From NCBI GenBank assembly GCA_030770535.1, contig JASVEC010000017.1, positions 372,001-436,000 on the forward strand: a stretch of 64,000 nucleotides of DNA, written 5' to 3'. The notes under the pieces were generated by a model, which saw only the letters and a program-made list of their open reading frames with translations, was not told where the DNA came from and did not search any database. This DNA is from Batkoa obscura. Lineage: Eukaryota > Entomophthoromycota > Entomophthoromycetes > Entomophthorales > Batkoaceae. Below, in pieces: positions 45,016-55,494 of the stretch (the first letter of the stretch is position 1; every line of letters begins with the position of its first letter). The position numbers were made by a program, and so were the translations under genes.

Positions 45016-45615
45016 TGTGAAAGTTGGTACTCAGTGGTAGGAGTTAAAAGCAGTTCTTGCTTGATTAACTTGCCTTCAGTCAAAAGGTCTTAGTTTATGT
45101 AACTAAGATAGACTTAACTTAATAGAAATAGTATGTAGTAAGCTACGAATTATGTAAAACAAATAGAATAGAAGATACTACTGTAAAATCTACGTAAGAT
45201 GTTATCACAAAGACTTAGTGGCTTTATTAATAGTACGATATATTAGGGAGTAATTCAGTTAAAAAGCCTCGAGTTATCATATTGAAGGATCTCTTTTATA
45301 CTCCAACAAGTATGGATATCAGGGCGAGAGGATAATATTGTTTGCAATATGGGGATATTTTTTTGGTTTCATTACTTTTTCTATCTTTTAAGCGCTATTT
45401 AAGTGGAAAAATTGTTAGTAAAATTCTTAAACATAAAAGTATATCCCCATATAAAGTTAGAAATTCTCGCAACAAATCAAAATAAGGGACTCTATATTGA
45501 TTATACCACATGGATCACGGTCAAATTGATTACAAGACCACCACTAGCTTTGTAAACAAGTTAAAGGATTATTATGTTATAATTAATCCGAGAACTGATA
45601 AAGCAATATTTCACA
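45016..45615 (+). mobile_element. C element (solo-LTR-like fossil) with nested MITE
   Basis: Long-variant C element, TGTGAAAGTTGGTACTCAG to AATATTTCACA, interrupted by a MITE-A copy at 45347-45452. Without the MITE its length equals that of the copy at 25423. It abuts a TE-B remnant on its right. Confidence 0.75.
45347..45452 (-). mobile_element. MITE-A copy nested in a C element
   Basis: The uninterrupted C sequence reads TTTGCAATATGAAGTT (for example 49261-49276). Here it reads GCAA-TA-TGGGG...CCCCA-TA-TAAAG, so the insertion duplicated a TA. Confidence 0.95.
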
Positions 45616-46442
45616 AGGATATCCAAACTGGTTTTGTTTTTTTAAAGTATAAAATTTCCAAAAATTAAATAAAACTTTGCTTAAAATTCTGTAAAAATAG
45701 ATTCTTTATTAAAAAGCAAAAGTATTTAACACCAGTTTTTAGATTATTTTATTATAATTTACATTGTAAGTTAGCAGAATATTTACTAAATTTAATACAA
45801 ATTCCCAGATTACCAAGGCTTTTACTAATATAGTCTGTATATTGATATTAATCGGAGTTGTAATATGTAAGTAAATATATATTCCTATAAAACTTCATTA
45901 AGAAATATTTATCATTGACTGCTTTATAGCCAATATTGCATATTTGCTATCAAGTAGATAAATTATTTTAATGTTAAAATTATATTATTGATATGTTATT
46001 AAGTTAATAAATAGCTATATAGGAGGGAGTAATTAGCTTTAAAACTATAATTAACCATTTTATATAATTCAAACAATATGAGAATACCATTTATTTATTA
46101 TTACAATTATTTGCCCCTTAATTATTTATTAACTTAGCTATTAATAGCTTAAGTAATATTAACATTTAGTAATTAATTTTTATTATTTAATAAATTACTT
46201 GTTTAACAAATATCAAAAGTTTTAAATTTTTCATTACTTTTATAAAATAACTTGGGGTTAATTTTTTGATTCTTTATAAACTTATAGCTTTAATTAAAAT
46301 TGTATAATTTTTTTTAATTTATCAGATACTGGATAGTAATGTAGTTTATTATCATGTTCAATAAAGTGTAAATATTTTTTAATACCTTGTATTTCTATTA
46401 TTATTTTTCTACCTTTGTTTTTTTCATACTTTTTAAAATTAC
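45616..46442 (-). mobile_element. TE-B remnant (left half)
   Basis: Degenerate counterpart of 50892-51714. The terminus GGATATCCAAACTGGTTTT is an AT-shifted version of GGGTGTCCGAATTGGTTT; then come AAACTTTGCTTAAAATTCTG and GGAGGGAGTAATTAGCTTT. It is cut at its right side by MITE-A (46443-46547). No coding capacity. Confidence 0.85.
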
Positions 46443-46547
46443 ATCTCGGGATGTATTTTTTTGTCTAACAATTTTACTAACAATTTCTCTGCTCAAATAG
46501 TGCTTAAAAAATAGAAAAAGTGATGAACCAAAAAAAACATCCCCATA
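46443..46547 (+). mobile_element. MITE-A copy inside TE-B remnant
   Basis: Diverged plus-orientation copy (ATCTCGGGATGTATTTTT ... ACATCCCCATAT), adjacent to the TE-B CTTTTTAAAATTACAT site. Confidence 0.9.
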
Positions 46548-46614
46548 TAAATAAAATATAAAAACAGAAACAAGACCAGCCCTAATAAATTTAAATCATT
46601 GTAATAAAAAAGCT

Positions 46615-46721
46615 ATATGGGGATCTTTTTTTTGGTTCCATTATTTTTTCCATTTTTTAAGCACTATTTGAGCAGAAAGGTTGTTAGTAAAATTCTTAAA
46701 CAAAAAAATACATCCCCATAT
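46615..46721 (-). mobile_element. MITE-A copy
   Basis: Full-length minus-orientation copy; ATATGGGGATCTTTTT start, ATACATCCCCATAT end. Confidence 0.92.
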
Positions 46722-46950
46722 CAGTATTAAAGTTTAGCGTTTTATATTTAAAAATAATAAAATAATAAGTGAAGTTTATTTTAATTATTTATCTAAAATA
46801 TTAAATTATAATCCGGTATATACAGGAGATTCTTTGAAAAGTTTATGAAAATTAATATATAGGTAAATGCAGAAAACTACTACTTTAAAGTTAAATCTTA
46901 AGAGTTTCTGTATTATATATTTAAAAAAATTACAAAATAAATAGTAGTTC

Positions 46951-47413
46951 TGTGAAAGTTGATACTTAGTGGTCGAAGTTAAAAGCTACTCTTGCTTAAT
47001 TGACTTGCCTTGAGTCGAACGGTCTTAGTTTATATAACTAAGATAGACTTAACTTAATAGAAATAGTATGTAGTAAGCTACGAATTATGTAAAACAAATA
47101 GAATAGAAGATACTACTGTAAAATCTATGTAAGATGTTGTCAGAAAGACTTAGTGACTTTATTAACGATACGTTATCAGGGAATAATCCAATTAAAAAAG
47201 CCTTTAGTTATCATATTGAAGAATCTCTTTTATACTCCAATAAGTATGGATATTAAAAGGAGATAATATTGTTTGCAATATGAAGTTAGAAATTCTCGCA
47301 GCAAATCAAAATAAGGGACTCGGACTTGATTGTGTTTGAACTTGAGAATACAACAACTTAAGTGATTGTTGTGTTATAATCAATCCGAGAGCTAAATAAA
47401 GCAATATTTCACA
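46951..47413 (+). mobile_element. C element (solo-LTR-like fossil)
   Basis: TGTGAAAGTTGATAC ... AATATTTCACA, shorter variant of about 463 bp. Flanks GTTC and GGTC would be a 4-bp duplication with one mismatch. Confidence 0.75.
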
Positions 47414-47516
47414 GGTCAAACACTAATCTTAAATTTTTTACTGAGCATCATAGAAAAAGCATAATTGATAGGCATTTTAAAATTTAAGATTTTTATTTAT
47501 AAACATAATAAAAAAA

Positions 47517-47623
47517 CAGGTGAGGATATTTTTTTTGGTTCATCACTTTTTCTATTTTTTAAGCACTATTTGAGCAGAGAAATTGTTAGTAAAATTGTTA
47601 GACAAAAAAATACATCCCGAGAT
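47517..47623 (-). mobile_element. MITE-A copy inside inverted TE-B remnant
   Basis: Mirror of the copy at 46443-46547, sharing the unusual terminus ACATCCCGAGATGTAATTTT. Confidence 0.88.
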
Positions 47624-47960
47624 GTAATTTTAAAAAGTATGAAAAAAACAAAGGTAGAAAAATAATAATAGAAATACAAGGTATTAAAAAATATTTACAC
47701 TTTATTGAACATGATAATAAACTACATTACTATCCAGTATCTGATAAATTAAAAAAAATTATACAATTTTAATTAAAGCTATAAGTTTATAAAAAATCAA
47801 AAAATTAACCCCAAGTTATTTTATAAAAGTAATGAAAAATTTAAAACTTTTGATATTTGTTAAACAAGTAATTTATTAAATAATAAAAATTAATTACTAA
47901 ATGTTAATATTACTTAAGCTATTAATAGCTAAGTTAATAAATAATTATATAGCTTAAATA
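47624..47960 (+). mobile_element. TE-B remnant (inverted)
   Basis: Inverted copy of part of 45930-46442, from AAAAAGTATGAAAAAAAC to AGCTAAGTTAATAAATAATT. Together with its partner it forms a large imperfect inverted repeat around 46.5-47.5 kb. Confidence 0.85.
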
Positions 47961-47984
47961 AAACTTGTAATACTTTTAAGTTTT

Positions 47985-48004
47985 GAAAAAAACACCCCCA
48001 TATA
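47985..48004 (+). mobile_element. MITE-A right-end fragment
   Basis: AAAAAAACACCCCCATATAT only, preceded by unrelated sequence. Confidence 0.65.
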
Positions 48005-48391
48005 TTAATAACAAGCTGTTTATAATATAAATAAAAGCTAAAAACATTTACATTTACATTTACATTTAAGTAATATCTTTTATAAACTCATTTTTATTAA
48101 ATAGTTAATTTAGACTAATGAAAATAACAACTAACTAATCTATAAAGCTAAATAAAGCTATAATTGCTTATCAATATTTAATTTATAAAATAATTAAATT
48201 AAAATCAATTTTTAGCATAAAATTAATAATTAATAAGCCTAAAAACTGTTGCGAGATTTAATTAATAATAGTTCAATAGTAAGTTTAATTAACTAATTTT
48301 TATTTTAAAAAACTAAAAACAGCTAATTTAGAAACAAAAAAAACAGGTTTTTTAATATAACTTTATCTAAATAAATCAAAATAAAATAAAT

Positions 48392-48498
48392 ATATGGGGA
48401 TGTATTTTTATGTTTAAGAATTTTACTAACAATCTTTCCGCTGAGATAGCGCTTAAAAAATGGAAAAAATGATGAAGCCAAAAAAAACACCCTCATAT
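48392..48498 (+). mobile_element. MITE-A copy
   Basis: Full-length plus-orientation copy; ATATGGGGATGTATTTTTA start, ACACCCTCATAT end. Confidence 0.93.
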
Positions 48499-48562
48499 GT
48501 ATATTATTTTCTATTTTTTTATCATGATCTAATATAATAATTTAGTAGATATTTATTAAAGA

Positions 48563-48669
48563 CTATGGGGATGTATTTTTATGTTTAAGAATTTTACTAA
48601 CAATTTCTCCACTTAAATAGCGCTTAAAAGATGGAAAGAATAATGAAACCAAAAGAAACATCCTCATAT
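48563..48669 (+). mobile_element. MITE-A copy
   Basis: Second plus-orientation copy 65 bp further; CTATGGGGATGTATTTTTA start, ACATCCTCATAT end. The shared TTTTTATGTTTAAG variant suggests it belongs to the same lineage as its neighbour. Confidence 0.92.
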
Positions 48670-48809
48670 GTAAATAAAAATTAAATTTGTTTTAAACAAT
48701 ATTATACTATTTACTTATAAAGTTATTTCTAATTTTGATATTTTATTTAGTTGAAAAAAAAAATTTATATGAAAATCAAAAATAAATTATTTTAGTTGAA
48801 ATGGATACT

Positions 48810-49402
48810 TGTGAAAGTTAATACTTAGTGGTCGAAGTTAAAAGCTACTCTTGCTTAATTAACTTGCCTTGAGTCGAACGGTCTTAGTTTATATAACTAA
48901 GATAGACTTAACTTAATAAGAATAATATACAATAGGCTATACGAAAGCCGGTACTCAGTAGTAGAGGTTAAAAGCTACTCTTGCTTAATTGACTTGCCTT
49001 GAGTCGAAGGGTCTTAGTTTATGTAACTAAGATAGACTTAACTTAATAGAAATAGTACGTAATAAGCTACGAATTATGTAAACAAATACAATGGAAGATA
49101 CTACCGTAAAATCTATATAAGATGTTGTCAGAAAGACTTAGTGACTTTATTAACGATACGTTATCAGGGAGTAATCCAATTAAAAAAGCCTCGAGTTATC
49201 ATATTGAAGAATCTCTTTTATATACCAATAAGTATGGATATCAAAACGAGAGGATAATATTGTTTGCAATATGAAGTTAGAAATTCTCGCAGCAAATCAA
49301 AATAAGGGACTCGGACTTGATTGTGTTTGAACTTGAGAACACAACAACTAAGTGATTGTTGTGTTATAATCAATTCGAGAGCTAATAAAACAATATTTCA
49401 CA
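48810..49402 (+). mobile_element. C element (solo-LTR-like fossil), partly duplicated
   Basis: TGTGAAAGTTAATAC ... AATATTTCACA, flanked on both sides by TACT, a clean 4-bp target duplication. The first part of the element is present twice in tandem, which makes it longer than the others. Confidence 0.78.
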
Positions 49403-50095
49403 TACTGATCTAGTTATAAAAAAACATAAAAAATCTAATATAAACATAACAGCTTTAGTATATAAAAACCAAGTAAAGTTATTTTTTTATTAAACATGTT
49501 ATATTTTTTTAAAGTATTTATTTATTATTAAATTATTATAAGAATTTTTATATAAAAAAAATATTTGATTAAATAAGTATTATAACTAAATTTGCTTTAT
49601 TTTGCGATTGATAATATATATAAAATAAACAAACTAGGATGTCTGCTATATAACATGATAAATAATAAGCTTTTAACAATGCTATAAATAAAATACTCGT
49701 AAGTTAAAATAGTGGAATGAAAAGATCTATTTTAAAAGCTTGTATTATTATATGCTAATTTTTTTAAAATTTTTAATAAAAGATTATTTACTTTTTTTAA
49801 TTATATTGTTAGTTTTTAAATAATAAAAAGTTGAAATAAAAAGTCTAATGACCATTAATTTAGCTAATCTTAAAAAAAACTAAACCAATGGAATTGATAA
49901 AAAGCGTTATTTTATACAACAATATTTTAAGCATGGTTTATATTAATTAATGATATTCTAATTAGTTCATTTATAGTATAATTTAATATTCTGAGTATAC
50001 CTTAAAGATTTTAATTTATCTGAATAAATGTAGTTGTTACAGTATTATAGTACAAACTTATTTTAAATATAAAATTTGTTATTTTTAAAATTGCT
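49403..50095. other. AT-rich stretch, nothing recognised
   Basis: Anonymous AT-rich DNA between two repeat clusters. Confidence 0.5.
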
Positions 50096-50202
50096 ATATG
50101 GGGATGTATTTTTGTGTTTAAGAATTTTACTAACAATCTTTCCGCTCAAATAGCGCTTAAGAAATGGAAAAAATAATGAAGCCAAAAAAGACACCCCCAT
50201 AT
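50096..50202 (+). mobile_element. MITE-A copy abutting TE-B end
   Basis: Plus-orientation copy; its CCCCCA end is followed by one TA and immediately by a TE-B terminus (TGGTGATGTCCGAATTGG). Confidence 0.94.
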
Positions 50203-50775
50203 GGTGATGTCCGAATTGGTTTCAGAATTTAATTAGAAATTAATCTAAATTAAGTTTTTAAATTTGTAAGTCTTTAATCCATGATTAGCTAAATTTAAAA
50301 AGCTTAAAATTAAATATAAAATTTAACTTAAAAGACTTATTTTATTTTATTCATTTATTTTATTCATTTATTTTATTTTTTTAATTATATGTTTGTGAAA
50401 GTTGGTACTCAGTGATTGGAGTTAAAAGCAGTTCTAGCTTAATTAACTGGCCGTAAGCCAAAAGGCCCTACTTTATGTAACTAAGATAGACTTAAATTAA
50501 TAGGAATAGTGCGCAATAAGCTACGAACTATATAAAATAAATAGAATAGAAGATACTACTGTAAAATCTATGTAGAATCTTCTATGTAAAATACTATAAG
50601 ACTTAGTGGCTTTATTAAAAGTACGATATTAGAGAACAATTCAGTTAAAAAGCCTCGAGCTATTTTATGTTGAAGGATCTCTTTTATACTCCAACTAGTT
50701 TTGTAAACAAGTTAAGTGGTTATTATGCGATAATCAATCATAGAGCTGATGAAACAATATTTCACAGTGTTGATA
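50202..50775 (+). mobile_element. TE-B right arm, inverted, carrying a C element
   Basis: Reverse-complement counterpart of about 52980-53545: terminus TGGTGATGTCCGAATTGG, then TTTAATCCATGATTAGC, the (TTTATTTTATTCA)n tract, then the C element 50394-50766. Duplicated together with the C element. Confidence 0.85.
50394..50766 (+). mobile_element. C element (solo-LTR-like fossil), short variant
   Basis: TGTGAAAGTTGGTACTCAG to AATATTTCACA, 373 bp. Same length and flank as the inverted partner at 52982-53354. Confidence 0.75.
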
Positions 50776-51405
50776 TAAAAATTATGCTAAAGTTTTAATA
50801 TTTTATATATAAAAAAAATTACCTATTACTGACTTTTGCCTAGCTTTTTAAAAAAAATTCAAACATTAAAACTATATTAAATATAATTATATGGGGGTGT
50901 CCGAATTGTTTTCATTTTTTTATCCAATTTTTAAATATTTATATTTTAAAAACTTTGCTTAAAATTCTATAAAAATAAATTCTTTATTAAAAGCCAAAAG
51001 TACCCGACACCACAGTTTTAAATTATTTTGTTATAATTTATATTGTCAATTAGCGGAATTTTTATTAAATTTAATATAAATCTCTGAATTAGCAAGTCTT
51101 TTACCAATATAGCCTATATAGTGATAGTAATTAAAGTTGTAATATGTAATACGTAAATAAATATTTATTATTAACTGCTTTATAGCCAACACTATAGATT
51201 TACTATCAAATAAATAAATTATTTTAATATTATAATTACATTATCAATATATCGCTAAGTTAATAAATAGCTGCATGGGAGGGAGTGGTTAGCTCCAAAA
51301 CTATAATTAACCATCCCTATGTAATACAAGCAGTATAATAATAGTTTTTACTTATTATTACAACTACTTGCTCTTTGACTATTTATTAACTTAGCTATCA
51401 ATAAT

Positions 51406-52423
51406 TTAAGTAATATCAACATTTAATAATTGATTTCTATCATCTAATAAGCTACTTACTTGCTTACTAAATATTGAAACTTTTAAATTTTCAGTTATTT
51501 TTGTAAGATAAGCTGGGGTTGACCTTTTAATTTTTCTATCCTCTATAGACTCTATAACTTTAATTGTAATTATATCGCTTTTTTTTGATCTATCAGATAC
51601 TGGATAACAGTGTAGTTTTTTATCACGTTTAATAAAATGTAAATACTTTTTAATACCTTTTATTTTTATTATTTTTTTTGTATCTTTGTTTCTTTCATAC
51701 TTTTTAAAAATTATATTTATTTTCAAATAACTTTTTTCTAACTGTATACTGGGCACATATATTACATAAATCTGTTTTTCTTGCTGGATTTTTAAAATCA
51801 TTTGGTATATATTTGAAAAATGTTGACCTAGCTACTGCTTTATCTTTTAAATCATTAAAATACTTACTGTATATCATTCTTCTACTTTTATTTAATATAT
51901 ATATATTATCTGACGAATATTTATCATTATTTTTTTTATTGAATCTTGATGAAATAGTTGAATTATCAAGTAAATATTGTATAATAATCTCGATTTGCTC
52001 ATCTTTAATTTTTTTTGTATTTTTGATAGTAGGTCGTAACGTTGGTATTTTATTATTATTAGTTATTTTTGAATAATCATATTGATTTTTACTTATATTA
52101 AATCCAAAACTTTTACATTCATCAAAAGAATATACTGAAGCTATAGTCGATAATAATGCTACTTGTTGGTTTTTATTTCCTGTTTCCCTTAAAGTACTAA
52201 TTTTATACATTGCTTGATTAAGTTTGTTATTATTAATAGTAAAATTTAATAATATTTCTTTTCTTTTTTTTGTTTTATTATAAAATTCCATAAACTCTGG
52301 GTTATTGTGAATAGTTGTTAAAATTGATGTAAATGAATTACAATGTTTATATAATGTGCTTCTCCCTATCGCATTAAGGTTTTTAGCAATTATACTTTGA
52401 AGTTTAGTTATAAAAGCTTGCAT
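51406..52423 (-). CDS. TE-B protein, two overlapping frames, probable transposase
   Basis: Two overlapping minus-strand frames: a 239-residue N-terminal one (51704-52423, MQAFITKL...) and a second (51406-51801) in another frame, overlapping by 98 bp and in continuous conservation. Features of the first: GRSTLYKH near the start, GFNISKNQYDYSKI, IPTLRPTIKNTKKIKDEQI, RMIYSKYFNDLKDKAVARST and a terminal zinc-type CNIC next to KTDL. The second holds KKLHCYPVSDRSKKS and is basic. This order (DNA-binding-like N-terminus, helical middle, CxxC) recalls uncharacterised transposon proteins. I see no clear DDE triad, and I cannot name the family. Whether the overlap is programmed frameshifting, an intron or decay is open. 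An almost identical set lies at 61534-62551. Confidence 0.55.
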
Positions 52424-52471
52424 TTTGTTTTTATTTTAATAAAAAATAAAGCCAAATAATTATATAATTAT

Positions 52472-52934
52472 TGTGAAAGTTGGTACTTAGTGGTAGGAGT
52501 TAAAAGCAGTTCTTGCTTGATTAACTTGCCTTGAGTCGAAAGGTCTTAGTTTATATAACTAAGATAGATTTAAATAAATAAGAATAATACGTAATAAGTT
52601 ACGAACTATGTAAAACAAATAGAATAGAAGATACTACTGTAAAATCTATGTAAGATGTTGTCAGAAAGACTTAGTGGCTTTATTAATAGTGCGATATCAG
52701 GGAGTAATTCAGTTAAAAAGCCTCGAGTTATCATATTGAAGAATCTCTTTTATACTCCAATAAGTATGGATATTAAAAGGAGATAATATTGTTTGCAATA
52801 TGAAGTTAGAAATTCTCGCAGCAAATCAAAATAAGGGACTCTGGTTTGATTGTGTTTGAACTTGAGAACACAACAACTTAAGTGATCGATTATGTTATAA
52901 TCAATCTGAGAGCTAAATAAAGCAATATTTCACA
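52472..52934 (+). mobile_element. C element (solo-LTR-like fossil) inserted in TE-B
   Basis: TGTGAAAGTTGGTAC to AATATTTCACA, flanked by TTAT on both sides. The other TE-B copy shows the unoccupied site (ATAATTATATATTATAT near 62591), which contains TTAT once. Nearly identical to 60476-60942 reversed, so young. Confidence 0.82.
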
Positions 52935-52981
52935 TTATATATTATATATCTATTGAACATTTAATAAAAAGTACAAAACAC

Positions 52982-53354
52982 TGTGAAATATTGTTTCATC
53001 AGCTCTATGATTGATTATCGCATAATAACCACTTAACTTGTTTACAAAACTAGTTGGAGTATAAAAGAGATCCTTCAACATAAAATAGCTCGAGGCTTTT
53101 TAACTGAATTGTTCTCTAATATCGTACTTTTAATAAAGCCACTAAGTCTTATAGTATTTTACATAGAAGATTCTACATAGATTTTACAGTAGTATCTTCT
53201 ATTCTATTTATTTTATATAGTTCGTAGCTTATTGCGCACTATTCCTATTAATTTAAGTCTATCTTAGTTACATAAAGTAGGGCCTTTTGGCTTACGGCCA
53301 GTTAATTAAGCTAGAACTGCTTTTAACTCCAATCACTGAGTACCAACTTTCACA
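52982..53354 (-). mobile_element. C element (solo-LTR-like fossil), short variant
   Basis: TGTGAAATATTGTTTCATC ... ACTTTCACA, reverse orientation, 373 bp. Present at the same place in the other TE-B copy (62643-63002), so it was there before the TE-B copies separated. Confidence 0.75.
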
Positions 53355-53545
53355 AACATATAATTAAAAAAATAAAATAAATGAATAAAATAAATGAATA
53401 AAATAAAATAAGTCTTTTAAGTTAAATTTTATATTTAATTTTAAGCTTTTTAAATTTAGCTAATCATGGATTAAAGACTTACAAATTTAAAAACTTAATT
53501 TAGATTAATTTCTAATTAAATTCTGAAACCAATTCGGACAATCCC

Positions 53546-55390
53546 TAATGGTTATTAAAGTGATTCTGGCATAAAATAAATCCAAACTTGTTACAATGTC
53601 TCACTTTTTATTACAACAAAACCTTGAAGTTTATTTCTTTTAAGCATAAATTAAAGAGATAAGTTTAACTGGCATAAAAAAGTAATTTTAAAAATCAAGT
53701 TTTCAAAATAACACCAAAATCATTCAAATTAGATCAATTTAAATAAAACTATGAAAGTTTATTTTTCATCAGTTAAATTTATAATTCAACTAAATTTAAT
53801 CCTTGAGATAGTATTTTGATAGCTTATAGACTTTATTTTTCATATCAAAACTAATATCAAAATTTAAATTCACAATAGCAAGCAATAAAAACAATAGACC
53901 ATAAATTTAAAGACCATACTTTAAAGTTAAGTTTTGAAAAAGCAATATTGAGAGGATTTATAGTTTTATCAATCCAACATTAGTAGAATAGGTATAAAGG
54001 TTTTAAAACCAGACAAATATATCGTATTTATAAAAGTAAACTAAACGATGTATAAATATTTATCTAATAGTTAGCCCCTTTACCACAAATAAATTTAAAA
54101 CAAGTCATAAATAAATACATTTTTAAAGTAATTTGAATCTAAATCTTATCTAAAATAAAATTTTAATTGCTATAAACAATTTTACTAAGCCAAGCCATTT
54201 ACTATAACAAAAAAGTCTTTAATTTTAATGTTTTTCTAATTAGAAAAAAGCAATTATACGCATACCAAAAGAAATCCCATTTAGTAAATATGCACCAAAA
54301 TAACAATAGAGAAGTATAAAAAGCTTTATACAGACAGACACACAATTGTTTTAATGCATGAAAATTATATAAAACATTTTTTCTTTTATTATTTAAAATA
54401 AATATTTTATAAGTGCTTACGTTTTATTACTATCATTTTTATTAACTGTCTTTTTTAATGTTAATTTGTTATTTTATTTCATTTTGTTTTATTTTATCCT
54501 ATAAAATAGTCTTATTTATTAATAACTATAGTACAATTTACTAGTTATAAATTACATATATTGAATCACATTATTGATTTTAAAACTTTACATAGATTTA
54601 ATTATATATGACACCAGTATCTTTATGTTTAATAAAACAATTATTATGAAGGTCCTTGTGTTTATTATCTTATATAGTTTATCTTAGTTAATTTTTTTTT
54701 CCTAGTTTTTAATTGAAAAAAAATACAAATTATATTACCCCTATTATAAAAAATTTCAAGTAGTTTTTTAATAATATCTTATTAATATTTTTTTACCTTA
54801 GTTTTGGCAAAACTTTGAAAATATCAATTTAGTGTATAGTTATCAACATTTTAGCTAAGTTAATTTAGATAAATATGATAATTTAATTTGCTTTGTTTTA
54901 TAATCAATGATGCCGAAAAGAAACGGGGGTAAACCGGGGTGTTTTTTCTATACAACATAAGCGGTTTTTTTAGTAACATTACAAACTAAGTATCTATAAG
55001 CTAAAAGATGGCAAATGGAGAAATTTATCCTATAAAAGCTTGCATTATTTTATACCTTAGTTTTCTTAAAATTTTAACTATAAAATACCATTTTTATTTA
55101 CTCTTTTAAACTGTTTTATTGGTTTTAGGATAATAAAGGGTAGAAGTGGGAGTGTCTAATAAACATCAAACTAGCTAGTTTAAAAGCATTAAATCAATAA
55201 AATTAGTAGTGTTATTTATTGATATTATTTAGAGACTTTTATATTTACAACATATATATAAAAAAGCCTAGTTTAGAACCACTCTAACTTTAATCTATTT
55301 TTCTCAAATAATTGATAGCTACAATAATGTATTTATTTCTTTTGACTAAAAAAATTTAAGCTTTAGGTATCATCAATTGACATTAACAAT
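53546..55390. other. gene-free AT-rich stretch
   Basis: No gene, RNA or member of the three repeat families. The GGGGGTAAACCGGGGTGTTTT at about 54925 superficially resembles a MITE end but has no partner. Confidence 0.5.
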
Positions 55391-55494
55391 AATGTGGATG
55401 TATTTTTTTGTTCAAGAATTTTTACTGACAACCTTTTCCGCTCAAATAACGCCTAAAAAATGGAAAAATAATGAAACCAAAAAAAACATCATAT
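55391..55494 (+). mobile_element. MITE-A copy
   Basis: Plus-orientation copy with several indels; AATGTGGATGTATTTTTTT start, AAAACATCATATG end. Confidence 0.88.

Larger units (their letters stand above)
50892..53545 (-). mobile_element. TE-B, fuller copy 1
   Basis: Left terminus TGGGGGTGTCCGAATTG preceded by TA (50890-50891). The right terminus CAATTCGGACAATCCC is eroded and also next to TA. It contains the coding region 51406-52423 on the minus strand, a C element inserted at 52472-52934 and an older C element at 52982-53354 near its right end. Terminal inverted repeats plus a TA duplication indicate a cut-and-paste DNA transposon; superfamily not recognised. Confidence 0.8.

Noticed and set aside
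51813-52076. Plus-strand 87-codon frame opposite the TE-B coding region (and its twin at 61941-62204)
   Set aside because: Exact shadow of the minus-strand coding sequence; hydrophobic only because of the AT-rich complement.
54917-54945. GGGGGTAAACCGGGGTGTTTT resembling a MITE-A terminus
   Set aside because: No core sequence and no opposite end within reach; chance G-rich match.
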